Assembly (NCBI RefSeq): GCF_000154785.2
Contig: NC_015730.1
Coordinates: 1,426,001-1,490,000 of the forward strand
Reading direction: 5' to 3'
DNA: 64,000 bases
Origin: Roseobacter litoralis Och 149
Lineage (GTDB): Bacteria > Pseudomonadota > Alphaproteobacteria > Rhodobacterales > Rhodobacteraceae
The notes below the pieces were generated by a model. The model was not told the DNA's origin and ran no database searches. It saw nothing but the letters and a program-made list of their open reading frames with translations. Position 1 is the first letter of the stretch, and each line of letters starts with the position of its first letter. Below are positions 17,533 to 26,523 of the stretch, piece by piece. A program made the translations under genes and the position numbers.

Positions 17533-18126
17533 ATGATGTTGATCGAAGAGACGATGGTGCCAGACACGGCACTCCCGGTCGAAGACTTCAAAGCACACCT
17601 CCGACTGGGCACCGGCTTCGGTCTGGAAACGGCGCAAGATGAAGTCCTTTTGGGTTTTTTGAGAGCGGCAGTTTCAGCAATAGAAGCGCGCACGGGCAAG
17701 GTTTTGATGACACGAAGCTTTTCCTGGACGCTCGGTTTTTGGCGTGACCGCGATTCACAGGGCCTGCCAGTTGCGCCGGTGATACAGATCACGCGGGTTG
17801 CAGTGATGGAGCGCAGCGGTGCGCAAACCGAAGTGCCGGTTACGAGTTATTGGCTCGAACGCGACAGTCAACGCCCACGACTGCGTGCGACTGGAGCAAG
17901 CTTGCCGTTGATCCCGACAGGTGGTTCTGCCGTCATTGGATTTGACGCGGGTTTCGGTGCGGTTTGGGCGGATGTTCCTGCGGATTTACGCCAAGCTGTC
18001 TTTTTGCTGGCGGCCCATTATTACGAATACCGCAATGAGACCAGCCTGAGTGGTGGCTGCATGCCATTTGGTGTGACAAGTTTGATTGAGCGTTACAAGG
18101 TCATGCGCCTGGGTGGTTTGAGATGA
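17533..18126 (+). CDS. GTA head-tail connector (g6), phiE125 gp8-like
   Basis: 197 residues. The N-terminal part has the phage head-tail adaptor pattern (LPVEDFKAHLRLGTGFGLETAQDEVLLGFLRAAVSAIEARTGKVL). The C-terminus ends with DLRQAVFLLAAHYYEYRNETSLSGGCMPFGVTSLIERYKVMRLG, typical of this connector family. It probably docks on the portal. It overlaps g7 by ATGA, so the two are translationally coupled. Confidence 0.9.
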   Translation: MMLIEETMVPDTALPVEDFKAHLRLGTGFGLETAQDEVLLGFLRAAVSAIEARTGKVLMTRSFSWTLGFWRDRDSQGLPVAPVIQITRVAVMERSGAQTEVPVTSYWLERDSQRPRLRATGASLPLIPTGGSAVIGFDAGFGAVWADVPADLRQAVFLLAAHYYEYRNETSLSGGCMPFGVTSLIERYKVMRLGGLR

Positions 18127-18461
18127 GCACACCGCGCCTGAACCGACGTTTGCTTTTAGAGACCCCCATTCGCCAAAGCGACAATGCCGGTGGTTTTACA
18201 ACCATATGGCAGCCATTGGGGTCTCTTTGGGCGCAAGTTACGGCCCGAACGGGACGTGAAGCTGCCCAAATGGGGGCGCCCATATCGGCGGTGAGCTACC
18301 GCATCATTGTCCGCGGCGCACCATTAAATACGCCCCAACGGCCAAAGCCGGAACAACGGTTTCGGGATGGGGATCGCATCTTTCTCATTCAGGCGGTGGC
18401 AGAGGCTGATGACGATGGCCGCCATCTGACCTGCTTTGCAACAGAGGAAACAGCGATATGA
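18123..18461 (+). CDS. GTA head closure protein / stopper (g7)
   Basis: 112 residues, phage head-tail joining family: LNRRLLLETPIRQSDNAGGFTTIWQPLGSLWAQVTARTGREA, then VSYRIIVRG and QRFRDGDRIFLIQAVAEADDDGRHLTCFATEE. It would sit between connector and tail and retain packaged DNA. It overlaps both g6 and g8 by four bases. Confidence 0.9.
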   Translation: MSTPRLNRRLLLETPIRQSDNAGGFTTIWQPLGSLWAQVTARTGREAAQMGAPISAVSYRIIVRGAPLNTPQRPKPEQRFRDGDRIFLIQAVAEADDDGRHLTCFATEETAI

Positions 18462-18868
18462 GTTACGCAGTGTCCGGTTCTTTGCAAGCGGCGATCTATG
18501 ATGCCCTGATAAGTGACACCAACCTGAATGCGTTGGTTGGTGGTGCGGTTTACGATGCGCTTCCCACAGGTGTTTTGCCCGCAACCTATGTCAGCCTTGG
18601 GGTTGAGCGCGTGCGCGATGCCTCGGATCAGACAGGGCATGGGGCGCTTCACACGCTACAAATTGCGGTGGTGACATCACAACCCGGTTTCGCAAGTGCT
18701 AAGACAGTGGCCGCGGCGATTTCTGACGTACTGCATGATGCAGACCTCACGTTGAGCCGTGGGCGATTGATATATCTGCGCTTTGAGCGGGCCGATGCAA
18801 GACGGATTGACTCGCGTTCTGCGCGCGAGATCCAGCTGCGCTTCAGAGCGCGCGTCGAAGACGAATAA
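18458..18868 (+). CDS. GTA tail terminator (g8), DUF3168
   Basis: 136 residues of the DUF3168 family: SLQAAIYDALISDTNLNALVGGAVYDALPTGVLPATYVSLGVERVRDASDQTGHGALHTLQIAVVTSQPG. In RcGTA the equivalent protein caps the tail tube at the head-proximal end. ATGA overlap with g7. Confidence 0.9.
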   Translation: MSYAVSGSLQAAIYDALISDTNLNALVGGAVYDALPTGVLPATYVSLGVERVRDASDQTGHGALHTLQIAVVTSQPGFASAKTVAAAISDVLHDADLTLSRGRLIYLRFERADARRIDSRSAREIQLRFRARVEDE

Positions 18869-18896
18869 CTCTTTACACTTTTACAGGAGATTACCC

Positions 18897-19310
18897 ATGG
18901 GTGCTCAGAACGGAAAAGACCTTTTGATCAAGGTCGATATGGCGGCCGACGGCCAGTTCACGACACTTGCAGGTCTGCGAGCCACGCGTGTCAGTTTCAA
19001 CGCGGAAACCATCGATGTGACCAGCCTTGAAAGTCAGGGCGGATGGCGCGAACTGCTGTCAGGGGCCGGCGTAAAATCAGTATCGATCAGCGGCTCAGGC
19101 GTGTTTCGCGATGCAGCAACTGATGAGCGTGCGCGTCAGCTCTTTTTCGATGGTGAGGCGCCAAGCTTTCAGGTTGTGATCCCGGATTTTGGGATTGTTG
19201 AAGGTCCGTTTCAAGTGACAGCGATCGAATATGGCGGGAGCCATAATGGTGAAGCGACATATGAGTTGTCGCTGGCCAGTGCGGGCAGCCTCACCTTTAC
19301 GGCGATTTAA
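18897..19310 (+). CDS. GTA major tail tube protein (g9)
   Basis: 137 residues: MGAQNGKDLLIKVDMAADGQFTTLAGLRATRVSFNAETIDVTSLES, the signature of the TP901-1/GTA major tail protein family. The start is the ATG after ACAGGAGATTACCC; the frame also runs open upstream into g8, but that extension is not protein-like. Polymerises to form the tail tube. Confidence 0.95.
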   Translation: MGAQNGKDLLIKVDMAADGQFTTLAGLRATRVSFNAETIDVTSLESQGGWRELLSGAGVKSVSISGSGVFRDAATDERARQLFFDGEAPSFQVVIPDFGIVEGPFQVTAIEYGGSHNGEATYELSLASAGSLTFTAI

Positions 19311-19311
19311 G

Positions 19312-19629
19312 ATGGCTAATCCTTGGAGGGGCGAGGTTCCTTTGGTCATCAACGGGGAGACGCATGTGATGCGGCTTACTTTGGGTGCACTTGCGGAGCT
19401 GGAAGCCGGGTTAAACGAACCATCCATTGTTTCCCTTGTCGAACGCTTTGAGGGTCAGACGTTTTCCAGTCGGGACGTTCTGGCATTGCTGGAAGCCGGG
19501 CTGAAGGGGGGCGGTTGTGACCTGCCGGAGGGCGCGTTGTTGCATGCTGACATATCGGGTGGCCCGATGGCCGCCGCGAAAGCGGCCGCGGAGTTACTGG
19601 CGCGCGCCTTTGTGGTGCCAGAGACGTGA
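19312..19629 (+). CDS. GTA tail assembly chaperone (g10)
   Basis: 105 residues (MANPWRGEVPLVINGETHVMRLTLGALAELEAGLNEPSIVSLVERFEG), the GTA tail-chaperone family. The ATG lies one base after the g9 stop. With the small g10.1 it occupies the place where tailed phages encode a pair of assembly chaperones for the tape measure. Confidence 0.9.
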   Translation: MANPWRGEVPLVINGETHVMRLTLGALAELEAGLNEPSIVSLVERFEGQTFSSRDVLALLEAGLKGGGCDLPEGALLHADISGGPMAAAKAAAELLARAFVVPET

Positions 19630-19811
19630 GCCAGATCGAATGGCCCGTATTAATGCGTGCGGGCATACAAAATTTGGGGCTTCAACCGGATGTTTTCTGG
19701 TCGCTTACGCCAGCAGAGTTTCGATTGCTGTTGGGCGATGCGGGAAAGTCCGGGCCGCTTTTGAGTGAAGGGCTGGAGGCGTTGATGGATGCCTTCCCTG
19801 ATAAGACATAG
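19626..19811 (+). CDS. GTA tail assembly chaperone partner (g10.1)
   Basis: 61 residues (MSQIEWPVLMRAGIQNLGLQPDVFWSLTPAEFRLLLGDAG), matching the small phage tail assembly chaperone family found in this position in GTAs. It starts with GTG in a GTGA overlap with the g10 stop. I saw no slippery heptamer there, so coupling by overlap seems more likely than frameshifting. Confidence 0.87.
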   Translation: MSQIEWPVLMRAGIQNLGLQPDVFWSLTPAEFRLLLGDAGKSGPLLSEGLEALMDAFPDKT

Positions 19812-19823
19812 AGGATGGGCAAG

Positions 19824-20486
19824 ATGACAGATGAAAGTAGCTTTGAAGACCTGGAGACAGGCGCAGAGGGCCTCAACGACACATTAGGGCAAACAAGCAC
19901 CTTGGTCACGGGTTTCGATGGAGAGTTGCGCCGGATGCAAAACTCTCTGGATGCCACGAGCAAAGGTATCGCAACAGTTGAACGCGGTATCAGCCGAGGC
20001 CTGCGCGGTGCTTTTGATGGTGTCATTCTTGATGGCGTAAAACTGTCAGACGCTCTCAAGTCCGTTCGCGACAGTATGGTTCAAACGGCTTACAATGCCG
20101 CGATTAAACCGGTCACTAACGGGCTGGGCAGTGCTTTGGCGCAAGGCGTTGGCGGTCTGGTTCAAAGCGTTTTGCCCTTTGCCAACGGCGCGCCGTTCAG
20201 CCAAGGGCGCGTCATGCCGTTCGCAAATGGCGGAATCGTCAGTAGTACGACTCCTTTTGGAATGCGTGGTGGGATGGGCATCATGGGCGAGGCGGGGCCG
20301 GAAGCGATCATGCCTCTTGCGCGAGGTCCTGATGGCAAACTTGGCGTGCGCGGCGCAGGCGGTGGTGGCGGGCAAACAATCGTCATGAACATCAATACGC
20401 CAGATGTTCAGAACTTCCAAAGATCTCAGGGTCAAATCGCGGCACAGATGGCGCGCGCCTTGGGGCGCGGTCAACGTAATCGGTAA
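19824..20486 (+). CDS. GTA tape measure protein (g11)
   Basis: 220 residues, very short for a tape measure protein and consistent with the short GTA tail. The N-terminal half is helical (LETGAEGLNDTLGQTSTLVTGFDGELRRMQNSLDATSKGIATVERGISRGLRGAFDGVI). A Gly-rich stretch, MRGGMGIMGEAGPEAIMPLARGPDGKLGVRG, is a known tape-measure C-terminal feature. I chose the ATG at 19824, nine bases after GAGG, over the ATG at 19815. Confidence 0.9.
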   Translation: MTDESSFEDLETGAEGLNDTLGQTSTLVTGFDGELRRMQNSLDATSKGIATVERGISRGLRGAFDGVILDGVKLSDALKSVRDSMVQTAYNAAIKPVTNGLGSALAQGVGGLVQSVLPFANGAPFSQGRVMPFANGGIVSSTTPFGMRGGMGIMGEAGPEAIMPLARGPDGKLGVRGAGGGGGQTIVMNINTPDVQNFQRSQGQIAAQMARALGRGQRNR

Positions 20487-20503
20487 ATCGAAGGGACCTA
20501 TAA

Positions 20504-21139
20504 ATGAAATTTCATGATGTCAGATTTCCCGCAAAGCTGAGCTTTGGCTCAGTTGGCGGTCCGGAACGGCGCACGGACGTCGTCGCTATTTCAAATGGCT
20601 TTGAGGAGCGCAATGCGCCCTGGGCACATTCTCGACGCCGCTACGATGCCGGGGTCGGCATACGCTCGCTTGACGATGTAGATGTGATGATTGCGTTTTT
20701 CGAGGCCCGTTTCGGACAGCTTTACGCCTTCAGGTGGAAAGACTGGTCTGATTATCGGTCGTGTAAGCCGTCTCTGGATATTACGGCGTTTGATCAGAAC
20801 CTCGGTGAAGGAGACGGTATTCAGGTCGATTATCAGATCACCAAAACCTATCAGTCCGGTATCCATACCTACGTCAGGCCGATCTCAAAGCCGGTCATCG
20901 CAACCCTTAAAGTAGCGGTTGGATCGGTCGAGATGCAGGAAGCTGTCGATTATGTCGTAGATGCAGCGACAGGCATTATTCGTTTCACCGTGCCACCGCA
21001 GTTTGGCGCATCCGTAACGGCTGGGTTTGAGTTTGACGTACCGGTGCGCTTTGATACCAACAGTATTCAGACGAGTGTCGCGAGTTTTCAAGCCGGCGAA
21101 ATTCCGACCGTACCGATTATTGAGGTGCGTTTGTCATGA
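20504..21139 (+). CDS. GTA distal tail protein (g12), DUF2460
   Basis: 211 residues of the DUF2460 / TIGR02217 family: FHDVRFPAKLSFGSVGGPERRTDVVAISNGFEERNAPWAHSRRRYDAGVGIRSLDDVDVMIAFFEARFGQLYAFRWKDWSDY. In RcGTA the homologue forms the distal tail ring joining tube and baseplate. It overlaps g13 by four bases. Confidence 0.93.
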   Translation: MKFHDVRFPAKLSFGSVGGPERRTDVVAISNGFEERNAPWAHSRRRYDAGVGIRSLDDVDVMIAFFEARFGQLYAFRWKDWSDYRSCKPSLDITAFDQNLGEGDGIQVDYQITKTYQSGIHTYVRPISKPVIATLKVAVGSVEMQEAVDYVVDAATGIIRFTVPPQFGASVTAGFEFDVPVRFDTNSIQTSVASFQAGEIPTVPIIEVRLS

Positions 21140-22023
21140 CTGGTATGAATGAAAATTTGAAGACGCATTTGGCAACGGGTCTGACGACCCTGTCTCATGC
21201 TTGGGCGATAGAGCGCACCGACGGTGTCATTCTGGGCTTCACAGATCATGGCCGGGATTTGGCTTTCGAGGGTATCACCTTCCGTGCGGATACTGGGTTG
21301 AGCGCCTTGGCGCTTTCACAGAGCACAGGTCTTTCCGTTGACAATACAGAAGCCATTGGTGCTTTGAACGATCTGTCTATCCGCGAAGATGAGATAGAAC
21401 AGGGTCGGTTCGACGGGGCTGAGGTGCGCGCATGGTTGGTAAACTGGACGGATGTTGATCAACGCTGGTTGCAGTTTCGGGGTTCTATTGGGGAGTTGCG
21501 TCGGACCGATGGCGGTTTCCAGGCTGAGCTCAGAGGGTTGACTGAAGCCTTGAACAGACCCTTGGGCCGGGTTTTTCAAAAGCCCTGCACATCTGTTTTG
21601 GGGGACCGGGACTGCCAATTTGACGTATCCGCGCCCGGTTACACGATTGATCTGGCGATTGAGGCAGTTGATCGTTCTCGTATATTCCAGTGGAACGGAT
21701 TCAATGGCTTTGAGGCGAACTGGTTTACACGCGGGCGTTTCGAGGTTCTGGACGGCCCTGCCGCTGGTTTGTGGGGTATGATCAAGCATGATCGCCTTGA
21801 TGGTAACAGCCGCACAATCGAACTGTGGGAACCCATACGCGCACCGATCACACCAGGCGCGAGCGTCAGGATTAGCGCGGGATGCGACAAGCGCAGCGAG
21901 ACGTGCCGTTTGAAGTTCAGCAATCTTGCGAATTTCCGGGGTTTCCCTGACTTGCCCGGTGATGACTGGCTGATGGCTGTGCCGAAAAAGACCGGCGCTA
22001 ACCGGGGTGGCAGCTTGAGATGA
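21136..22023 (+). CDS. GTA hub protein (g13), DUF2163
   Basis: 295 residues: DUF2163 in the N-terminal two-thirds and a phage_BR0599-type C-terminus (CDKRSETCRLKFSNLANFRGFPDLPGDDW). Four cysteines (151, 160, 250, 257) are in the arrangement known in this family. The related lambda tail-tip protein L binds an Fe-S cluster, so metal or Fe-S binding is likely here too (inference). It overlaps g12 and g14 by ATGA junctions. Confidence 0.93.
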   Translation: MTGMNENLKTHLATGLTTLSHAWAIERTDGVILGFTDHGRDLAFEGITFRADTGLSALALSQSTGLSVDNTEAIGALNDLSIREDEIEQGRFDGAEVRAWLVNWTDVDQRWLQFRGSIGELRRTDGGFQAELRGLTEALNRPLGRVFQKPCTSVLGDRDCQFDVSAPGYTIDLAIEAVDRSRIFQWNGFNGFEANWFTRGRFEVLDGPAAGLWGMIKHDRLDGNSRTIELWEPIRAPITPGASVRISAGCDKRSETCRLKFSNLANFRGFPDLPGDDWLMAVPKKTGANRGGSLR

Positions 22024-22466
22024 CCTTGAACAGAAAAGCAATTGTGCTTGAAGCGCGTCGATGGATTGGCACGCCCTATGTACACCAGGCGTCGGCATTT
22101 CATGCAGGAGCAGATTGCCTGGGATTATTGCGGGGCATTTGGCGAAGTCTTTATGGGGACGAACCAGAGACCGCGCCCGCCTATTCCTATGACTGGTCGG
22201 AACCACAGGGCGAAGAGCGTCTATGGGAGGCAGCAATCAGGCACTTGGTGCCGAAAGCTGTCACGCAGGAAGATGTAGGGGATGTTTTACTGTTTCGCAT
22301 GCGGACAGGTGCGGTGGCCAAGCATTTGGGTATCGCGGCAACCATCGGAGATAACGCCAGTTTTGTGCACGCTTATTCCAAGTATGGCGTTGTTGAAAGC
22401 CCGCTGAGCGCGCCATGGCAGCGCCGAATTGTTGCACGATTTACTTTTCCTGAGGAGTTCAGATAA
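22020..22466 (+). CDS. GTA cell-wall peptidase (g14), NlpC/P60
   Basis: 148 residues. Catalytic Cys33 in HAGADCLGLLRGIW and His102 in GAVAKHLGIA give the NlpC/P60 endopeptidase signature; His118 (VHAYS) may complete the site. In GTAs this baseplate enzyme is thought to open the peptidoglycan of the recipient during DNA delivery. Overlaps g13 (ATGA), and its last base is the first base of g15. Confidence 0.93.
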   Translation: MTLNRKAIVLEARRWIGTPYVHQASAFHAGADCLGLLRGIWRSLYGDEPETAPAYSYDWSEPQGEERLWEAAIRHLVPKAVTQEDVGDVLLFRMRTGAVAKHLGIAATIGDNASFVHAYSKYGVVESPLSAPWQRRIVARFTFPEEFR

Positions 22467-25400
22467 TGGCTACGATTGTTTTATCCGCAGCTGGGGCCGC
22501 AGCCGGAGGCGCTTTGGGTGGCAGTGTGGCCGGGCTCTCAACCGCTGTAATTGGTCGCGCCGTTGGCGCGACAGTCGGTCAGGTCATCGACCAGAGCGTC
22601 ATGGGTGCAGGCTCTGAAGTGATTGAAACGGGCCGAGTTGACCGGTTTCGTTTGTCCAGCGCTGGTGAGGGAGAGCCGGTGTCGCAGGTCTATGGCCGGA
22701 TGCGATTGGGCGGACAGATTATCTGGGCTTCTGATTTTATCGAGAACGTTAGTGTGACCAGCAGCGGTGGAGGGGGGGGCAAAGGCTCCCCCAGCCAGCC
22801 GAAGACCAAGACACGCAGCTACAATTATTCAGTGAACCTCGCGGTCGCAATTTGCGAAGGCGAGATCACCAGGATCGGGCGAGTTTGGGCCGATGGAGAA
22901 GAAGTGGCCGCGGATGACCTGAATATACGCTTGTATAAAGGCCACAAAGATCAATTGCCCGATCCTGTGATGGAGGCGGTTGAAGGCGCGGGCAATGTTC
23001 CGGCCTATCGGGGCACGGCATATGTCGTTTTTGAAAACCTTGGTCTGGAACGCTTTGGCAATCGTGTTCCTCAGTTTTCATTCGAAATCTCTCGCCCTGA
23101 ACAAGTGGATGAGCAAGATGCAGAATTTGCTCCCACCTACGGCATCCGGTCGGTCGCGATTATTCCGGGCACGGGAGAGTATTCCCTCGCCACAAGACCG
23201 GTGTACTATTCCAGTGGTCCGGGAAGCCGTTGGAGTGCCAACGTTAATTCTCCTACCGATAAAACCGATTTCTTGGTTTCGTTGGAGACCTTGGGTGAAG
23301 AACTGCCAAATTGCGAAGCGACATCTCTTGTTGTGTCTTGGTTTGGCAATGACCTTCGCTGTGGAAGCTGCGAGGTGAAGCCTAAGGTCGAGAAGAAGGC
23401 ATACGAAGGTGAAAATATGCCGTGGTCCGTTTCGGGCCTGAACCGCAGAACAGCGGATGAAATGGCGCTGCAGGACGGCCGCCCCATTTATGGCGGTACG
23501 CCAACCGATCTATCCGTCATTCAGGCCATTCGGGCCGCTCATAACACCGGTAAAGAGGTCATGTTTTACCCCTTTATTCTGATGGATCAGCTGGCGGATA
23601 ACACGCTGAGCAATCCTTATGATCCAGCGACTTTTCAGCCACGTTTGCCCTGGCGCGGTCGGATCACACTATCGGCAGCGCCCGGCGTTACTGGCTCCCC
23701 GGACAAAACAGCCGTTGCCGAAAGTGAAGTCGCAGCTTTCTTTGGCGCAGCCAGAGCGTCGGATTTCGCTGTTTCCGGCAATTCAGTTATTTATTCGGGA
23801 CCAAACGAATGGGGATTGAACAGGTTTGTGTTGCACTACGCCGCCCTGTGCAAGGCTGCGGGCGGTGTGGAAGCCTTTTGCATCGGGTCCGAAATGCGCG
23901 GGCTGACGCAAATTCGCGGCGAAAATAACCGTTTTGTCGCGGTCGAGCGTTTTCGTACTCTTGCGGCACAGGTACGCCAGATACTGGGCGCTGAGACAAA
24001 AATCAGCTACGCGTCTGATTGGAGCGAGTATTTCGGGTATCAGCCGCAAGATGGATCAAACGATCGCTTTTTCCATCTGGACCCGCTCTGGGCGGATGAC
24101 AATATCGATTTTATCGGCATAGACAATTATATGCCATTATCCGATTGGCGGGATGGCGACAGCCATTCCGATGCAGGTTTCGAAACGGTTTATGATCTGG
24201 AGTACCTGCGTGGTAACATCATGGGCGGCGAAGGCTATGATTGGTTTTACGCCTCCCAAGAGGATCGCGATCAGCAGGTACGCTCACCGATCAATGACGG
24301 CGCGCATGGCGAGCCATGGGTGTTTCGCTACAAAGATCTGCGCAACTGGTGGGAAAACACGCATTTCGAGCGGATCGGTGGTGTGCGCGCTGCCACGCCA
24401 ACAGCATGGGTCCCGCAGTCAAAACCCTTCTGGTTCACTGAACTGGGCTGTGCTGCCGTAGACAAGGGCACAAATCAACCCAACAAATTTGTTGATGCCA
24501 AATCATCCGAAAGCAGTTTGCCACATTTTTCAAATGGTGCACGCGATGACTTGATCCAAGCCCAATATCTGCGCGCTATGGTATCCTTTTGGGATGATCC
24601 AGCTAACAATCCAAGTTCAGCTTTGGATGGGTTGAAAATGGTCAATATGGACCGGGCATTTGTCTGGGCGTGGGACGCGCGACCCTATCCGTATTTCCCA
24701 AACAACCTGGAGTTATGGAGTGACTCGGAAAACTATGGGCGGGGCCATTGGATAAATGGACGTACATCCGCGCGCTCTTTGGCGTCAGTGGTATCGGAGA
24801 TCTGCCTGAAAGCTGGCGTCACATCCTTTGATGCATCCCGACTTTACGGCACGGTGCGGGGCTATATCGTGAGTGATGTATCTGAGGCCCGCGCGTCTTT
24901 GCAGCCCCTGATGCTGCGCCATTCGTTTGATGCGGTGGAACGTGACGGCGTCTTGGTATTCCGCATGCGGAACGGACGCGGGGCCATTACGCTTGAGCGT
25001 GAAAATCTCGCTTTGGCAACTGATCTGGACGCGACTGTTGAACAGACACGTAAGGCGGATGCCGAGGTTTCAGGACGCGTCCGGTTACGTTTTATGCAGG
25101 CAGATGCCAATTTCGACGCCCTGGCTGAAGAAGCCGTTCTGGCGGACGAAAAGACGCATGCTGTGGCCACATCCGAAGTGCCGATAGCCCTCACGAGAGT
25201 CGAGGGTCGGCAAGTCGTTGAGCGTTGGTTGACTGAATCCCGCGTGGCCCGGGATACCATCAGATTTGCATTGCCGCCGTCAATGCTGTCGCTCGGGGCA
25301 GGCGATGTTATCGCTTTGGATGGCGAGCAACAAGAAGGTCAGGCGCTCTATCGGATTGACCGCGTCGAACAGGGCGCGTTGCAAATTGCCGAAGCCGTCC

Positions 25401-26410
25401 GCATCGACCCGGAGGTGTATACGCCCTCCGATCTTGTGGATGAGGTGGAAAGCCCCAAGCCGTTCGTGCCATCTGTCCCGGTGTTCCCGCTATTTTTGGA
25501 CTTGCCGTTGATCACCGGGGGCGAAATCCCGCATGCACCGCATATCGCAATCACAGCCCAGCCGTGGCCGGGCTCAGTCGCCGTTTATCAATCCCCAAGC
25601 GAGAGTGACTATCAATTGCTGGATGTCATCGATGCACGCTCTGTCATCGGACAAACCGAAACAGTGATGCAGGTTGCACAATCAGGGCAATATGACTTCG
25701 GTGCGCCCCTGCGCGTCAAACTTTTGAGCGGTGCATTAAGCTCAGTTGAAGAAGCTGCGTTGCTGTCAGGCGCCAATCTTGCAGCCATTGGTGATGGCAG
25801 TTCCGGAAAGTGGGAGCTTTTCCAATTCGCTGAAGCGAATTTGGTCGATGTCGATACATACGAACTCCGCAAGAGGTTGCGGGGACAGTTCGGCAGTGAT
25901 GGGCTCGTAGATGGACCTTGGCCAGAGGGATCATGGTTTGTCTTGTTGAATGGCTTGCCCGAACAGATTGATTTGTCTCGTAATCTGCGGCTTGTTACAC
26001 AGAATTATCGTATTGGACCTGCGCGACGCGCAGTGGATGATCCTTCGTTCGTTGATCATGCTGAAGCCTTTGCGGGCAATGGGCTTCGTCCATACGCACC
26101 CGTGCATCTGACGGCGAAAACGACGCAATCCGGTGCCAAAGAATTTGGCTGGATACGCAGAACACGTATTGATGGCGATGGGTGGGACGCGCCTGAGGTG
26201 CCCTTGGGTGAGGAGGCCGAGACCTATCTGATACAGATCGTCAAGGATGATGTCGTCTTGAGAGAAACGACTACGCAACAACCAATCTGGATTTACCCGC
26301 TGTCCGAGCAGGCTGCTGATGGGTTGACTGGCGCATATGACATCAGGGTATCACAAGTTTCGGCGACTTTCGGTGCGGGACCGGCGGCCATTTTGTCGTT
26401 AGCCGTTTAA
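22466..26410 (+). CDS. GTA megatron / tail-tip receptor protein (g15)
   Basis: 1314 residues, the largest GTA protein; it forms the tail spike or baseplate centre. The Gly/Ala-rich N-terminus precedes a tail-tip domain (GEPVSQVYGRMRLGGQIIWASDFIE). The central part is the GTA TIM-barrel-like domain, from about residue 430 to 740 (FVLHYAALCKAAGGVEAFCIGSEMRGLTQIR, ISYASDWSEYFGY, HLDPLWADDNIDFIGIDNYMPLSDWRDG, FWFTELGCAAVDKGTNQPN). Then comes a phage-tail_3 type region and beta-rich C-terminal receptor-binding segments. The barrel resembles glycoside hydrolases, and the conserved Glu in WFTELG is in the right place for a catalytic residue, but activity is unproven. Last gene of the cluster. Confidence 0.95.
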   Translation: MATIVLSAAGAAAGGALGGSVAGLSTAVIGRAVGATVGQVIDQSVMGAGSEVIETGRVDRFRLSSAGEGEPVSQVYGRMRLGGQIIWASDFIENVSVTSSGGGGGKGSPSQPKTKTRSYNYSVNLAVAICEGEITRIGRVWADGEEVAADDLNIRLYKGHKDQLPDPVMEAVEGAGNVPAYRGTAYVVFENLGLERFGNRVPQFSFEISRPEQVDEQDAEFAPTYGIRSVAIIPGTGEYSLATRPVYYSSGPGSRWSANVNSPTDKTDFLVSLETLGEELPNCEATSLVVSWFGNDLRCGSCEVKPKVEKKAYEGENMPWSVSGLNRRTADEMALQDGRPIYGGTPTDLSVIQAIRAAHNTGKEVMFYPFILMDQLADNTLSNPYDPATFQPRLPWRGRITLSAAPGVTGSPDKTAVAESEVAAFFGAARASDFAVSGNSVIYSGPNEWGLNRFVLHYAALCKAAGGVEAFCIGSEMRGLTQIRGENNRFVAVERFRTLAAQVRQILGAETKISYASDWSEYFGYQPQDGSNDRFFHLDPLWADDNIDFIGIDNYMPLSDWRDGDSHSDAGFETVYDLEYLRGNIMGGEGYDWFYASQEDRDQQVRSPINDGAHGEPWVFRYKDLRNWWENTHFERIGGVRAATPTAWVPQSKPFWFTELGCAAVDKGTNQPNKFVDAKSSESSLPHFSNGARDDLIQAQYLRAMVSFWDDPANNPSSALDGLKMVNMDRAFVWAWDARPYPYFPNNLELWSDSENYGRGHWINGRTSARSLASVVSEICLKAGVTSFDASRLYGTVRGYIVSDVSEARASLQPLMLRHSFDAVERDGVLVFRMRNGRGAITLERENLALATDLDATVEQTRKADAEVSGRVRLRFMQADANFDALAEEAVLADEKTHAVATSEVPIALTRVEGRQVVERWLTESRVARDTIRFALPPSMLSLGAGDVIALDGEQQEGQALYRIDRVEQGALQIAEAVRIDPEVYTPSDLVDEVESPKPFVPSVPVFPLFLDLPLITGGEIPHAPHIAITAQPWPGSVAVYQSPSESDYQLLDVIDARSVIGQTETVMQVAQSGQYDFGAPLRVKLLSGALSSVEEAALLSGANLAAIGDGSSGKWELFQFAEANLVDVDTYELRKRLRGQFGSDGLVDGPWPEGSWFVLLNGLPEQIDLSRNLRLVTQNYRIGPARRAVDDPSFVDHAEAFAGNGLRPYAPVHLTAKTTQSGAKEFGWIRRTRIDGDGWDAPEVPLGEEAETYLIQIVKDDVVLRETTTQQPIWIYPLSEQAADGLTGAYDIRVSQVSATFGAGPAAILSLAV

Positions 26411-26421
26411 GCGTCCTTCAG

Positions 26422-26470
26422 GCTGTGATGGGTTCATTCCAATCTTGAATTGAACTCATCACAGCTTTGC
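26422..26470 (+). terminator. Long hairpin closing the GTA cluster
   Basis: GCTGTGATGGGTTCATTC (26422-26439) pairs with a 19-base segment at 26447-26465 over about 18 bp, with one wobble and one bulge. TTTGCGTTTGG follows. It lies 11 bases after the g15 stop and before cysE. Confidence 0.75.
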
Positions 26471-26523
26471 GTTTGGCCTTCTTGACCTGAACCTATAGGA
26501 TAAGGTGTGAAAGGAGGCTGTTT

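Noticed and set aside
21316..22236. 306-codon minus-strand frame across g13 and g14
   Set aside because: Antisense to two conserved GTA genes and spans their junction; composition is Arg/Pro-rich and not protein-like.
12239..26470. Prophage
   Set aside because: No integrase, attachment sites, replication, lysis or repressor genes; gene order and sizes match the RcGTA cluster exactly.
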